This document shows, one piece after another, positions 1 to 7,415 of a stretch of 17,492 nt of DNA (the stretch's first letter is position 1; each line of letters begins with the position of its first letter). The position numbers and the translations under genes are program-made. The stretch lies in NCBI GenBank assembly GCA_900544535.1, contig UQVH01000034.1, positions 1 to 17,492 on the forward strand, in the 5' to 3' direction. The notes under the pieces are model-generated. The model did not search any database. It saw only the letters and a list, made by a program, of their open reading frames with translations, and had not been told where the DNA came from. Source of the stretch: an uncultured Bacteroidales bacterium. Its GTDB lineage: Bacteria; Bacteroidota; Bacteroidia; Bacteroidales; Muribaculaceae.

Positions 1-1
1 C

Positions 2-238
2 ACAGGTGCGTTTATGTATTTCGCCACTCTTACCGAAGTGCCGATTATTCAGGGACTGCTTGCTTCCGGCATGGGTAAAGGCCCCGCTCTTGCCCTGCTG
101 CTCGCCGGCCCGTCGCTGTCGCTTCCGAATATGCTTGTCATAAGAAGTGTGATGGGTACGAAAAAGACTGTGATATATGTCGCTCTTGTAATTGTCATGG
201 CAACCATTTCCGGATGGGTTTACGGTTATTTCTTCTAA
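2..238 (+). CDS. Permease of the PF03773 (ArsP/UPF0718) family, 3' end only
   Basis: This is the C-terminal part of an inner-membrane permease; its 5' end lies outside the window and the frame is open from base 2. The visible 79 residues contain a conserved segment EVPIIQGLLASGMGKG followed by a glycine/alanine-rich hydrophobic helix and a final membrane helix. The segment lines up with ETAIPIGVALMGKG in the second permease at 1709-2617, so the two are paralogues. Members of the family export organoarsenicals (ArsP) or other ions. The position directly upstream of arsC and an ACR3 carrier supports a role in arsenic resistance. The substrate cannot be told from the fragment. The stop is 12 bases before arsC, so it is probably in the same operon. 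Confidence 0.75.
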   Translation, partial: TGAFMYFATLTEVPIIQGLLASGMGKGPALALLLAGPSLSLPNMLVIRSVMGTKKTVIYVALVIVMATISGWVYGYFF

Positions 239-250
239 ATCGAATGAAAA

Positions 251-667
251 ATGAAAGTATTGATTCTATGCACCGGCAACAGTTGCCGCAGTCAGATGGC
301 TCACGGCTTCCTCCAGTCGTTTGACCCGAATATAAAGGTATTTTCAGCAGGAACGAGACCGGCTGAAAGAGTCAATCCTCGTGCCGTAGAGGTAATGAAG
401 GAAAGAGGCATCGACATCAGCGGCCATACGCCGCACAATGTTGATGAATACCTTAAGGAGTCCTGGGACTATGTCATAACTGTATGCGGAGGCGCCAACG
501 AAAGTTGCCCGTCATTCGTCGGCAATGTAAAGCATCGTATTCATATCGGTTTCGATGATCCCTCCGATGCTGTCGGCTCTGAAGACTACATCATGAGCGA
601 ATTTCGTCGTGTGCGTGACGAAATAAAGGACCGATTCGAAGAATTTTATAAGAAGAATTTGAAATGA
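251..667 (+). CDS. arsC: Arsenate reductase, thioredoxin-coupled (LMW-PTP family)
   Basis: Cytoplasmic enzyme that reduces arsenate to arsenite, which the next gene product exports. The 138-residue protein starts with the low-molecular-weight phosphatase P-loop CTGNSCRS (Cys7 to Ser14, with Arg13). It has two more cysteines, Cys79 and Cys86, in VCGGANESCPS, and the acidic FDDPSDA loop (Asp102/Asp103). The Cys7/Cys79/Cys86 set matches in spacing the Cys10/Cys82/Cys89 relay of the Staphylococcus aureus pI258 enzyme, which uses thioredoxin as electron donor. Length is normal for the family. Its stop codon overlaps the ACR3 start (ATGA at 664-667), a sign of translational coupling. Identification is secure; the thioredoxin partner is inferred from the family. 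Confidence 0.95.
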   Translation: MKVLILCTGNSCRSQMAHGFLQSFDPNIKVFSAGTRPAERVNPRAVEVMKERGIDISGHTPHNVDEYLKESWDYVITVCGGANESCPSFVGNVKHRIHIGFDDPSDAVGSEDYIMSEFRRVRDEIKDRFEEFYKKNLK

Positions 668-1704
668 GTAAGGAAAACAAAGGGATAGGATTTTTTGAGC
701 GATACCTTACAATATGGGTTACGCTTTGCATCATTGCCGGTATTGCCATCGGTCAATGGATCCCCGCTGTACCTGAGACATTGGGTAAATGGGAGTATGC
801 CAATGTATCCATCCCTATCGCTGTCCTGATATGGCTGATGATTTATCCCATGATGCTCAAGGTGGATTTCCAGAGTGTCAGGAACGTCGGTAAGCGTCCG
901 AAAGGAATACTGATAACCTGTGTCACCAACTGGCTTATAAAGCCGTTTACCATGTTTGGCATTGCCTGGTTCTTCTTCGTAGTATTTAAGACATTTATTC
1001 CAACAGCACTTGCCGACCAATATCTTGCTGGTGCTGTTCTTCTTGGTGCTGCTCCATGCACCGCGATGGTGTTTGTATGGAGTTATCTTACAAAGGGAGA
1101 TGCGGCCTATACACTTGTTCAAGTCGCGGTAAATGACCTTATAATTCTGGTGGCTTATGTTCCGATAGTAGGATTCCTTCTCGGTATCGGAGGTATCGCT
1201 ATTCCTTGGGCGACACTAATACTATCAGTCGTATTGTTTGTGGTAATTCCGCTTGTCGCTGGAATAATCACAAGGATATTAGTAGTCCGCCGCTATGGAA
1301 TTGATTACTTTAATACTGTATTTGTCAACAAATTCAACAAGTGGACCATTATTGGTTTGTTGCTTACGCTTATAATACTTTTCTCTTTTCAAGGGAAAAC
1401 GATCCTTTCAAATCCTTTTCATATCGTTTTGATTGCTGTCCCATTGATATTACAGACCTTCTTAATATTCTTCATTACTTATGGATGGGCTAAAGCATGG
1501 AAACTCCCACATAATGTTGCAGCTCCGGCAGGAATGATAGGAGCAAGTAATTTCTTTGAACTGTCGGTTGCCGTAGCCATCTCTCTATTCGGAGTACAGT
1601 CAGGCGCAGCGCTTGCTACAGTTGTGGGAGTATTGGTAGAAGTGCCGGTGATGCTCACATTGGTTAAGATTGCAAACAACACAAGAAAATATTTTAAAAA
1701 CTGA
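664..1704 (+). CDS. arsB: ACR3-family arsenite efflux transporter
   Basis: Integral membrane carrier of 346 residues that exports arsenite. The sequence is almost wholly hydrophobic, with about ten predicted membrane helices. It contains the ACR3 signature GAAPCTAMVFVWSYLTKGD with Cys132, and GASNFFELSVAVAISLFG with Glu299. In studied ACR3 proteins the equivalent cysteine and glutamate are needed for transport. The start ATG overlaps the arsC stop by four bases, and the next permease begins 4 bases after its stop, so the three genes form one tight transcript. The symbol arsB is often used for this family in annotations, but the protein belongs to the ACR3 (BASS-related) group and not to the ArsB proper family; acr3 would be an equal choice. 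Confidence 0.93.
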   Translation: MSKENKGIGFFERYLTIWVTLCIIAGIAIGQWIPAVPETLGKWEYANVSIPIAVLIWLMIYPMMLKVDFQSVRNVGKRPKGILITCVTNWLIKPFTMFGIAWFFFVVFKTFIPTALADQYLAGAVLLGAAPCTAMVFVWSYLTKGDAAYTLVQVAVNDLIILVAYVPIVGFLLGIGGIAIPWATLILSVVLFVVIPLVAGIITRILVVRRYGIDYFNTVFVNKFNKWTIIGLLLTLIILFSFQGKTILSNPFHIVLIAVPLILQTFLIFFITYGWAKAWKLPHNVAAPAGMIGASNFFELSVAVAISLFGVQSGAALATVVGVLVEVPVMLTLVKIANNTRKYFKN

Positions 1705-1708
1705 TGAT

Positions 1709-2617
1709 ATGAATACATTACTCGATACCCTTTGGTATTTCTGCTATATCACGGTTGAGCTTGTCGTATTGTTCATCGTGATAACGGCGATTGTTGAGAT
1801 TATCCTGATGTATATTCCTCAGGAGAAGATCAGCAAGAAAATTGAAAAGGCCGGATTCTTCGGGAATGTTATAGCCGCAGGATTCGGAGCACTCACGCCT
1901 TTCTGTGCATGTTCTACTCTCCCCATGACTGTAGGTTTCCTCAATGCCGGCGTACCTTTCGGAGCCACGATGTCATTCCTTATTGCATCTCCGTTGCTTA
2001 ACCCGATTATTATAGCAATGTTGGGAGCATTGGTAGGCATCAAAGCTATGCTCATATATGTGGCGATTGCCTTCCTCTGCGCTGTGTTCTTCGGCTGGGG
2101 ATTGCAAAAAGTAGATGCTCAGAAATATGTCAAAAACGTAAGGTTGAAAAAGCAATCCTGCTGTTCGGCGGGTGAAAAGCCCATTGAGGCCAAGAAGCTC
2201 CCGTGGAGTCAGAAAATAGCTATAGCACTTCGTGCCGGATGGGACACGCTACGCCCGATTTTCTGGTATCTTATAATCGGTGTTGCATTAGGAGCTGTGA
2301 TATACGGATATATGCCAAGCGACTGGGTGTTGAAAATCGCCGGACCGGACAATCCATTCGCTGTGCCTGTCGCAGCCATCATCGGAGTGCCACTTTATAT
2401 CCGTGCAGAGACCGCAATACCTATCGGCGTAGCATTAATGGGCAAAGGCATGAGTATCGGGGCTGTGATAGCACTTGTTATCGGTGGCGCAGGCATGGCA
2501 ATTCCGGAAATGTCGATGCTTGCAAGTATCTTCAAAAAGAAACTTGTCGCCATGATTGTCGCTGTAATATTCCTGACGGCTGTAATCTCAGGGTATCTGT
2601 TTAATATTCTCCTGTAA
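1709..2617 (+). CDS. Permease of the PF03773 (ArsP/UPF0718) family
   Basis: Membrane permease of 302 residues. I chose the ATG at 1709, just after the ACR3 stop; an upstream start at 1670 would lie inside the ACR3 gene. It has two halves of about four helices each, joined by a hydrophilic linker near residues 133-172. The first half carries FCACSTLP (Cys66, Cys68), the second PLYIRAETAIPIGVALMGKG. The linker holds a vicinal cysteine pair SCCSAG (Cys151/Cys152), which could bind a thiophilic metalloid. Relatives include the methylarsenite exporter ArsP and uncharacterised permeases found next to arsR and thioredoxin-like genes. In this operon an arsenical substrate is likely, but copper/zinc or other exports are reported for related permeases. 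Last gene of the operon; an AT-rich 6-bp hairpin follows at 2631-2647. Confidence 0.85.
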   Translation: MNTLLDTLWYFCYITVELVVLFIVITAIVEIILMYIPQEKISKKIEKAGFFGNVIAAGFGALTPFCACSTLPMTVGFLNAGVPFGATMSFLIASPLLNPIIIAMLGALVGIKAMLIYVAIAFLCAVFFGWGLQKVDAQKYVKNVRLKKQSCCSAGEKPIEAKKLPWSQKIAIALRAGWDTLRPIFWYLIIGVALGAVIYGYMPSDWVLKIAGPDNPFAVPVAAIIGVPLYIRAETAIPIGVALMGKGMSIGAVIALVIGGAGMAIPEMSMLASIFKKKLVAMIVAVIFLTAVISGYLFNILL

Positions 2618-2672
2618 TCCTATATAATTAACTGAATATTTTTCAGTAGTATTCATCCGACTCCAAACTTCC

Positions 2673-2891
2673 TTATCGCCGTCCTTTGAACTTCGTTTTT
2701 TGGAATTTGTTCTTGTCGTTATCGTTCCAAGGCAAATCGGAAGAGGAACCGCCTGCGCCGGTGCCGACATGCGGTGTCGGGATTCCTCCGGCTGCGGTCT
2801 GGAGTGCTATGGCGAGGAGGCTGTGTTGGGATTCATCAACCTGCTTCCACGGCTCAAACAGCTCGTTGACCAATTCATGAAGAGTAATCTT
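2673..2891 (-). pseudogene. Remnant resembling a mobilisation-protein C-terminus
   Basis: An open stretch of 72 codons runs in the same frame directly after the TAA of the S41 peptidase gene and ends at 2673. It has no ATG start. The encoded peptide has an acidic, partly helical start (ELVNELFEPWKQVDESQ), a glycine/serine-rich linker (GTGAGGSSSDLPWNDNDK) and a basic end (KTKFKGRR). This layout, with a helical segment, a glycine/serine linker, a DLPW-type motif and a basic tail, resembles the C-termini of Bacteroidales MobB-type relaxase proteins as I remember them. I cannot run the comparison. If correct, it is a scar of a mobile element, fitting the neighbouring arsenic genes. Otherwise it is only an open frame in the gap between convergent genes. 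Confidence 0.4.
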
Positions 2892-4436
2892 TTATTTTCG
2901 TTGACGGGTCTTTTTGATCAGCTGGAACGCTTTGTTCATGGCCTGGTCCTGGGGGACCTGGTATTCGGGGATGGCTCCGTGGATGTCTTTTTCATCAGCG
3001 TTATACATCCAAAATCTTTTATAGGATATACCGCAGGTGATTCCGGAGGCCGGCAGGCGGTACCACAATACATCACCGAATGAAATATTTATACCGCCGG
3101 CTTCCTCTCCGATAAGAACAGCACCTCCGAAAACTTGAGAAGCCCAAGCGAAAGAAGCTGCTGACGAAAATGTTTTATTCGATGTCAGCAACCATACTTT
3201 TCCATCGTAAAAACCTTTTTCGCGCGAGAGAGGCTTATGGAATTTGTCTTCAGTGATTACATTGTAATATATTCCCGGTTGCACATCACCACCGTATCGC
3301 ATCAGACGTTGCGTGGTAGGTGTTATTCGGATTAAAGCCTTCTCCATCTGAATGAAAGACCGGGGAGTGAAATAGCGCAACAATATATCGCCCACGGCAC
3401 TTGCACCGCCTCCATTCTGACGGATGTCAATGATAAGGTCACGGATTCCCTGCTTTCTAAGTGTTGCAAACATCGAATCGGCAAACACTCTCATCTTGCC
3501 TTGATCATCAAAACTTCTGAAATCCATGATTCCGACTTTCTCGGTTTCGTCGATTCGAAAAGTGTATGGCTCACCCGAACTATCGCTTTTTCTCTGCGCA
3601 GGGACTCTTGACATATATTCCGGAGGAGTGAGAGCGGGGAATGTGTAAGAGCGCACCTCTGTTGTACCGGGCGCGACATATTCAATTTTATAGAAGTCAG
3701 CAGGCATTGACATGTGGATGAACGGACGTAAGTCATCAAGGCGCGACAAACGGAAATGTTCGGTCTCCCCACTGACATAGGGCAAAAGTTCGTCTACTAT
3801 CCGGTCAGCAGTTTTTCCGTTTATTTTCAGGACTTTCGCTCCTTTGGGTATAATTGAGTCAAGAGAACGGTCAACAGTTATCGTGCGGTCAGATTCTACC
3901 TGCATCCACACCGGAATTCTTTTTGTGTCCTTTTTGAAAACTGCATATGTCGGAAAGAACAGGTTGGTATGACCGTCACCGATCTTGGCAACAATAGGAG
4001 CGGCAATTTTATAAAGTTCTTCAACTGAAATTGAGTCCGTCATGTTGTCTGAAGCACTCTTAATTGCCGAATGAAGTTCTGACTGGCCGACTTCCGAATA
4101 CATATCAGGGTGGACCTCACTTATGGTGTAGAAGAGTGCATCAAGGTCAAATTTCGCTTGCTCAGGACTCAGCAGCCCCGATGGCGCACGTCTGAGTAAT
4201 TCGGGGTCGGGATTCTCGTAGGGATTGGCGGCCCGGCGACTTACGCGCACATGAGCGGAATCACCCTCTGTCGTCAATACAGTGATATCTCTGTGTGACC
4301 ACTCGTCAAGGGTTACAGTGAGTGTGTCAATACCTGACATAAAGGTAACAGAACCTGACGTCGTAGTCAGAACATCCGGATTTGCGGTAGGGTCTATGTC
4401 CCAGTTGCCTTTACTCATTATGCCATTAAAGGCCAT
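2892..4436 (-). CDS. S41-family (tail-specific-type) peptidase, main body
   Basis: Serine peptidase of the C-terminal-processing family. From the ATG at 4436 it has 514 residues. Residues about 1-70 form a beta-rich N-terminal domain. Residues 85-240 form a helical/PDZ-like region (GDGHTNLFFP at 153-162; KGAKVLKINGK at 198-208). The S41 core runs from about 298 to 495. It shows DLIIDIRQNGGG (333-344), the nucleophile segment LTSNKTFSSAASFAW (Ser424 or Ser425) and VLIGEEAGG. As annotated it lacks a signal peptide, but one is encoded immediately upstream in another frame (4426-4611). The same frame is open back to a TAG at 4482-4484. The gene lies downstream of the alpha/beta hydrolase and is probably co-transcribed. 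The true product was probably exported and about 572 residues long; its activity today depends on whether the frameshift is real. Confidence 0.85.
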   Translation of the reverse strand: MAFNGIMSKGNWDIDPTANPDVLTTTSGSVTFMSGIDTLTVTLDEWSHRDITVLTTEGDSAHVRVSRRAANPYENPDPELLRRAPSGLLSPEQAKFDLDALFYTISEVHPDMYSEVGQSELHSAIKSASDNMTDSISVEELYKIAAPIVAKIGDGHTNLFFPTYAVFKKDTKRIPVWMQVESDRTITVDRSLDSIIPKGAKVLKINGKTADRIVDELLPYVSGETEHFRLSRLDDLRPFIHMSMPADFYKIEYVAPGTTEVRSYTFPALTPPEYMSRVPAQRKSDSSGEPYTFRIDETEKVGIMDFRSFDDQGKMRVFADSMFATLRKQGIRDLIIDIRQNGGGASAVGDILLRYFTPRSFIQMEKALIRITPTTQRLMRYGGDVQPGIYYNVITEDKFHKPLSREKGFYDGKVWLLTSNKTFSSAASFAWASQVFGGAVLIGEEAGGINISFGDVLWYRLPASGITCGISYKRFWMYNADEKDIHGAIPEYQVPQDQAMNKAFQLIKKTRQRK

Positions 4437-4611
4437 TTTTAATGACGGGCTGTCGGCTTTGATTGTAGTTTTGGGAAATCTCTACACCCGATGTGTCTTG
4501 CACTTTCTCCTTAGCCACGGCTGTTACTGATGGAAGAAAGCAAAACACTGACAGCAATCCCACCGGAAGTGACAAAGAGCGAGAGAGGAGATGGTTTATA
4601 CTGTATTTCAT
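4426..4611 (-). pseudogene. Signal-peptide fragment of the S41 peptidase, frameshifted
   Basis: A 61-codon frame starts 14 bases after the upstream hydrolase gene. It encodes a basic N-terminus, a hydrophobic stretch (LPVGLLSVFCFLPSVTAVA) and a likely signal-peptidase site near VTAVA/KE, then runs into a stop at 4426. The S41 frame takes over one base further along; the two open frames overlap between 4429 and 4481. Just before the 4436 ATG the S41 frame reads FPKTTIKADSPSLK, which continues the domain naturally. The simplest reading is one coding region with one extra base (or two lost) in this 53-base zone. Candidate slip sites are the CCCAAAAC run near 4470 and the A5 run at 4436-4440. A sequencing or assembly error is possible. 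Confidence 0.6.
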
Positions 4612-4625
4612 GCTAAAATTTATTT

Positions 4626-5918
4626 CTATAAAGATTTTATCCAGCTGATTATGTCGGTAAGGACTTCGGGGGAAATGGTTTCGTCGATCTTGCCGTATTC
4701 ATCGAATTTGCCTGTAACGGCATGTTGGAAGAAATGATTCAGGCCCTCGTAGGCTTTTACTGTATATGGCTTGCCGTCAGAGGCGGCTGTGACTTCCGCA
4801 AGATTTTCCTCACATTCCACCTGACGGTCTTTGGTCCCGTTCAGGACCAGGAGCGGGACGGTCGATGCCGCAAGGCTTTCATGAGCGGACAGGTTGAGGA
4901 AAGATCTCATGTAAGGAGTCCGGAACTGTTCAAAAGCCTTGTTGAGATTTTCAGTCAGAGCCGTCGGCAAAGTGGTATCAGTCACGGGTGCTATCTCATT
5001 CCCCGCCATGGCTGAATCCATTCCGGCGGCAAGATGGCGGCAATAATTATCAATCACCGTCGCGCTCATGCCGAGTTCCGCGAGCGCATCCCGGTTTTGT
5101 TTCAGCAACAGATCTTTACCGCTTACGGTCATCCCTGCGAGCGATACTGCGAAATCGACACTGTTGTCGCCGCCCAAAATCATGGCTATCGTGCCGCCCT
5201 CGCTGTGACCGAGTGCCCCTACATGGTTAAAACGCTTGCGCAGAAGAGCAATGCCTGCCGCCGCATCGTTTTTAAGATCATCGACAGTGCAATTTATGAT
5301 GTCGCCTGTCGATTCGCCAAATCCGCGGTCATCATACCGAAGAGAGGCTATTCCCTGTCGGGCCAGTGCGTCGGCAATGACAGCGAACGGTTTATGTCCG
5401 AAAGCCTCCTCGTCACGGTTCTGCAGACCGCTTCCGGTGATCATGATTAAGACAGATGTATCTTCGTTACTGTTTTCCGGGAGGGTCAGAGTGCCGCGCA
5501 GAGTCGCGTCGCCGTTGGTAAACGAAACTTCCTCAATGGTATAAGGGAAGGGTGGTTTAGGAGTCTGAGGCCTTTCGAGCCTTACTTCGCCCGGATGCAG
5601 CGTCAAAGCGACAGTATATCCATGTTGGGTGAACTGTCCGGGGATGGAATCTCCCCGCAGCAAACCTTCGAACGAGCCGTTTATCAATGGTATCCTTATC
5701 GCCACCTTACCGGTAGTGTCAGGCGTCCACTGAGCCGGGATGCCTTTTGCACCCTGTGCCGGAGAATCCAGTGTACACCCCTCGTCTGAAAAATTGAACA
5801 CAATCGGCAGCGATGTGCCACCTACCTTAAGTTCCCCTTTCCAGCTTCCCGACTGCGCCGCCGCTCCGAAGACCGACAGCACCGTCAGACATGCTGCTAC
5901 AATTATTTTTTTAGACAT
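4626..5918 (-). CDS. Exported alpha/beta hydrolase (S33/S9-like)
   Basis: A 430-residue hydrolase. Residues 1-21 are a signal peptide (hydrophobic core, GAAAQ cleavage region). Residues 23-110 form a beta domain of the type found before hydrolases in Bacteroidetes, with SPAQGAKGIP. Residues 125-430 form an alpha/beta hydrolase fold. The oxyanion segment is ITGSGLQNRDE, the nucleophile elbow GHSEGG (Ser239), the acid Asp364 in LNGTKDRQVE and the base His395 in GLNHFFQH, so the triad is complete. Family members act as esterases or serine peptidases; the substrate is unknown. Its stop lies 14 bases before the S41 signal-peptide start, so the pair form an operon of periplasmic hydrolases. A TAAATTTG -7 box lies at 5960-5967 on the same strand. 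Confidence 0.88.
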   Translation of the reverse strand: MSKKIIVAACLTVLSVFGAAAQSGSWKGELKVGGTSLPIVFNFSDEGCTLDSPAQGAKGIPAQWTPDTTGKVAIRIPLINGSFEGLLRGDSIPGQFTQHGYTVALTLHPGEVRLERPQTPKPPFPYTIEEVSFTNGDATLRGTLTLPENSNEDTSVLIMITGSGLQNRDEEAFGHKPFAVIADALARQGIASLRYDDRGFGESTGDIINCTVDDLKNDAAAGIALLRKRFNHVGALGHSEGGTIAMILGGDNSVDFAVSLAGMTVSGKDLLLKQNRDALAELGMSATVIDNYCRHLAAGMDSAMAGNEIAPVTDTTLPTALTENLNKAFEQFRTPYMRSFLNLSAHESLAASTVPLLVLNGTKDRQVECEENLAEVTAASDGKPYTVKAYEGLNHFFQHAVTGKFDEYGKIDETISPEVLTDIISWIKSL

Positions 5919-5959
5919 AGCTTCAGATGTAATAGATAATGTGTTTCTTATGAATAATG

Positions 5960-5967
5960 CAAATTTA
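5960..5967 (-). promoter_or_regulatory. -7 box (TAAATTTG) for the alpha/beta hydrolase gene
   Basis: This matches the Bacteroidales TAnnTTTG element on the minus strand and is 42 bases from the start codon at 5918. No clear TTG -33 element occurs at the usual 19-21 base distance; the nearest TTG is about 27 bases upstream. The 5919-6174 gap holds this box and the divergent fucO promoter, and I see nothing else coding in it. Confidence 0.5.
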
Positions 5968-6031
5968 GTGAATTATTCCGATGTGATGAATAAACAATCG
6001 AGAGAATCAGGGCGGAATCGGATTCACGGGG

Positions 6032-6062
6032 TTGCGGGGACAGGATAAAATAATTAATTTTG
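6032..6062 (+). promoter_or_regulatory. fucO promoter (TTG-N20-TAATTTTG)
   Basis: A -33 TTG at 6032-6034 and a -7 TAATTTTG at 6055-6062, 20 bases apart, fit the Bacteroidales consensus well. Transcription would start near 6069, leaving a leader of about 105 bases before fucO at 6175. The leader begins with a hairpin (6074-6091). Confidence 0.65.
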
Positions 6063-6073
6063 CATTCATAATT

Positions 6074-6091
6074 GATACCCGCATGGGTGTC
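6074..6091 (+). promoter_or_regulatory. Hairpin or operator at the fucO transcript start
   Basis: GATACCC-GCAT-GGGTGTC forms a 7-bp stem with one G-T wobble and a 4-base loop. It lies 12 bases behind the -7 box, so it would be at the very 5' end of the mRNA, and as DNA it is a near palindrome suitable for a regulator. No evidence in the window names the regulator. Confidence 0.35.
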
Positions 6092-6174
6092 AGAAACAAA
6101 TCAATTCCTTAAATTCCGGCCATGAGAACATCATGGACGACACGTTTCAATCGCCCTAAATAATCTCTATTTTT

Positions 6175-7329
6175 ATGGTTCATCGTTTTATCCTTAACGA
6201 AACATCTTTCTTCGGGCCGGGTGCCCGCAAAGAACTGCCCGAAGCCATCAGAAGGCTTGGCAAGTCAAAAGTCTTGGTTGTGACCGACAAGGGTCTGCTC
6301 CAGTTCGGAGTGGCCAAAATGGTTACCGATGTGCTTGACGAGACGGGAATCCAATATGAAATTTTCAGCGACGTAAAGCCGAATCCGACCGTCAGCAATG
6401 TAAAGGCCGGTATCGACGCTTTCAAGAGCGCGGAGGCTGACATCCTCGTGGCCATCGGCGGAGGATCGTCGATCGACACGGCTAAAGCGATAGGCATTGT
6501 CATAGCCAATCCTGAGTTCGGCGACATCGTCTCGCTCGAAGGCTGCGCGCCAACCAAAAACAAGAGTGTGCCTATCATCGCGCTTCCCACTACTGCCGGA
6601 ACCGCTGCCGAAACCACCATCAACTATGTGATCATCGACGAGGAGAAGCAGAAGAAGATGGTATGCGTCGACCCCAACGACATACCAGCCGTGGCCATCA
6701 TCGACGCCGAACTGATGTATTCACTTCCGAAGAGCCTTACCGCCGCAACCGGTATGGACGCTCTCACCCACGCCATCGAAGGCTATATCACACAGGGCGC
6801 CTGGGAACTTTCGGACATGTTCGAGATCGAGGCCATAAGAATGATCAGCCGCTATCTGCCCGTGGCCGTTGAAGATCCGCAGAATCCCGAAGGCCGCAAC
6901 GGAATGGCCGTGGCCCAGTATGTGGCCGGCATGGCGTTCTCCAACGTAGGTCTCGGCCTGGTTCACGGAATGGCTCATCCGTTGGGTGCCTTGTTCGACA
7001 TTCCCCACGGTGTAGCCAACGCAGTACTTCTGCCTACCGTGATGGAGTTCAACATGCCCTACTGCATCGCCAAATACCGCAAGATTGCCGAGGCTATGGG
7101 CGTAGATACATCCTCGATGAACGACAACGAAGCCGCACAGGCAGCATGTGACGCGGTGAAACAGCTGTCGCAAAAGGTCGGCATACCCGCAACACTTACC
7201 GCGCTCGGAATCAAGGCCGAAAACATTCCGGCGCTGACCGAACAGGCCATCAACGATGTCTGCACTCCCGGAAATCCCCGTCAGGTAACAGCCGAGGAGG
7301 TAGAGAAGATCTACCACTCGCTGCTCTGA
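6175..7329 (+). CDS. fucO: Lactaldehyde reductase, iron-dependent alcohol dehydrogenase
   Basis: Cytoplasmic enzyme that reduces L-lactaldehyde to L-1,2-propanediol with NADH, the fermentative outlet of fucose and rhamnose breakdown. The 384-residue length fits FucO. The N-terminal half has the dinucleotide motif GGGSSID (95-101). The C-terminal half has the metal ligands Asp195 and His199 (GMDALTHAIEGY), His264 (GLGLVHGMAHPLGA) and His278 (DIPHGVANA); the 14-residue spacing of the last two matches E. coli FucO. It is transcribed alone from its own promoter. fucP and fkp lie about 5.6 kb downstream on the same strand, separated by the TIR/RyR cassette. The aldolase, isomerase and kinase of the catabolic route are not in the window. 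Other group III alcohol dehydrogenases are possible, but the sequence is very FucO-like. Confidence 0.92.
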   Translation: MVHRFILNETSFFGPGARKELPEAIRRLGKSKVLVVTDKGLLQFGVAKMVTDVLDETGIQYEIFSDVKPNPTVSNVKAGIDAFKSAEADILVAIGGGSSIDTAKAIGIVIANPEFGDIVSLEGCAPTKNKSVPIIALPTTAGTAAETTINYVIIDEEKQKKMVCVDPNDIPAVAIIDAELMYSLPKSLTAATGMDALTHAIEGYITQGAWELSDMFEIEAIRMISRYLPVAVEDPQNPEGRNGMAVAQYVAGMAFSNVGLGLVHGMAHPLGALFDIPHGVANAVLLPTVMEFNMPYCIAKYRKIAEAMGVDTSSMNDNEAAQAACDAVKQLSQKVGIPATLTALGIKAENIPALTEQAINDVCTPGNPRQVTAEEVEKIYHSLL

Positions 7330-7356
7330 AGCAAGAGAAGCAAGACATAAATCAAA

Positions 7357-7397
7357 CGGAGGCTGTGGAGTGACTGAATGTCGCGATGCAGCCTCCG
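7357..7397. terminator. Hairpin between convergent fucO and the 189-residue gene
   Basis: CGGAGGCTG at 7357-7365 pairs perfectly with CAGCCTCCG at 7389-7397 (9 bp, 23-base loop). It sits between the fucO stop (7329) and the stop of the opposing gene (7416). A short TTTT follows on the + side within 6 bases and a GTTTGATTT stretch on the - side, so it may work weakly in both directions. The loop is long for a classical terminator. Confidence 0.45.
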
Positions 7398-7415
7398 CTG
7401 CTTTTACACCGTGGC

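Noticed and set aside
2631..2647. A hairpin ACTGAA-TATTT-TTCAGT behind the arsenic operon as a terminator.
   Set aside because: Only 6 bp, AT-rich and without a T-run after the stem; too weak to call.
2700..3083. A 127-codon + strand frame opposite the S41 3' end.
   Set aside because: It overlaps the well-supported S41 peptidase and its product has no recognisable pattern.
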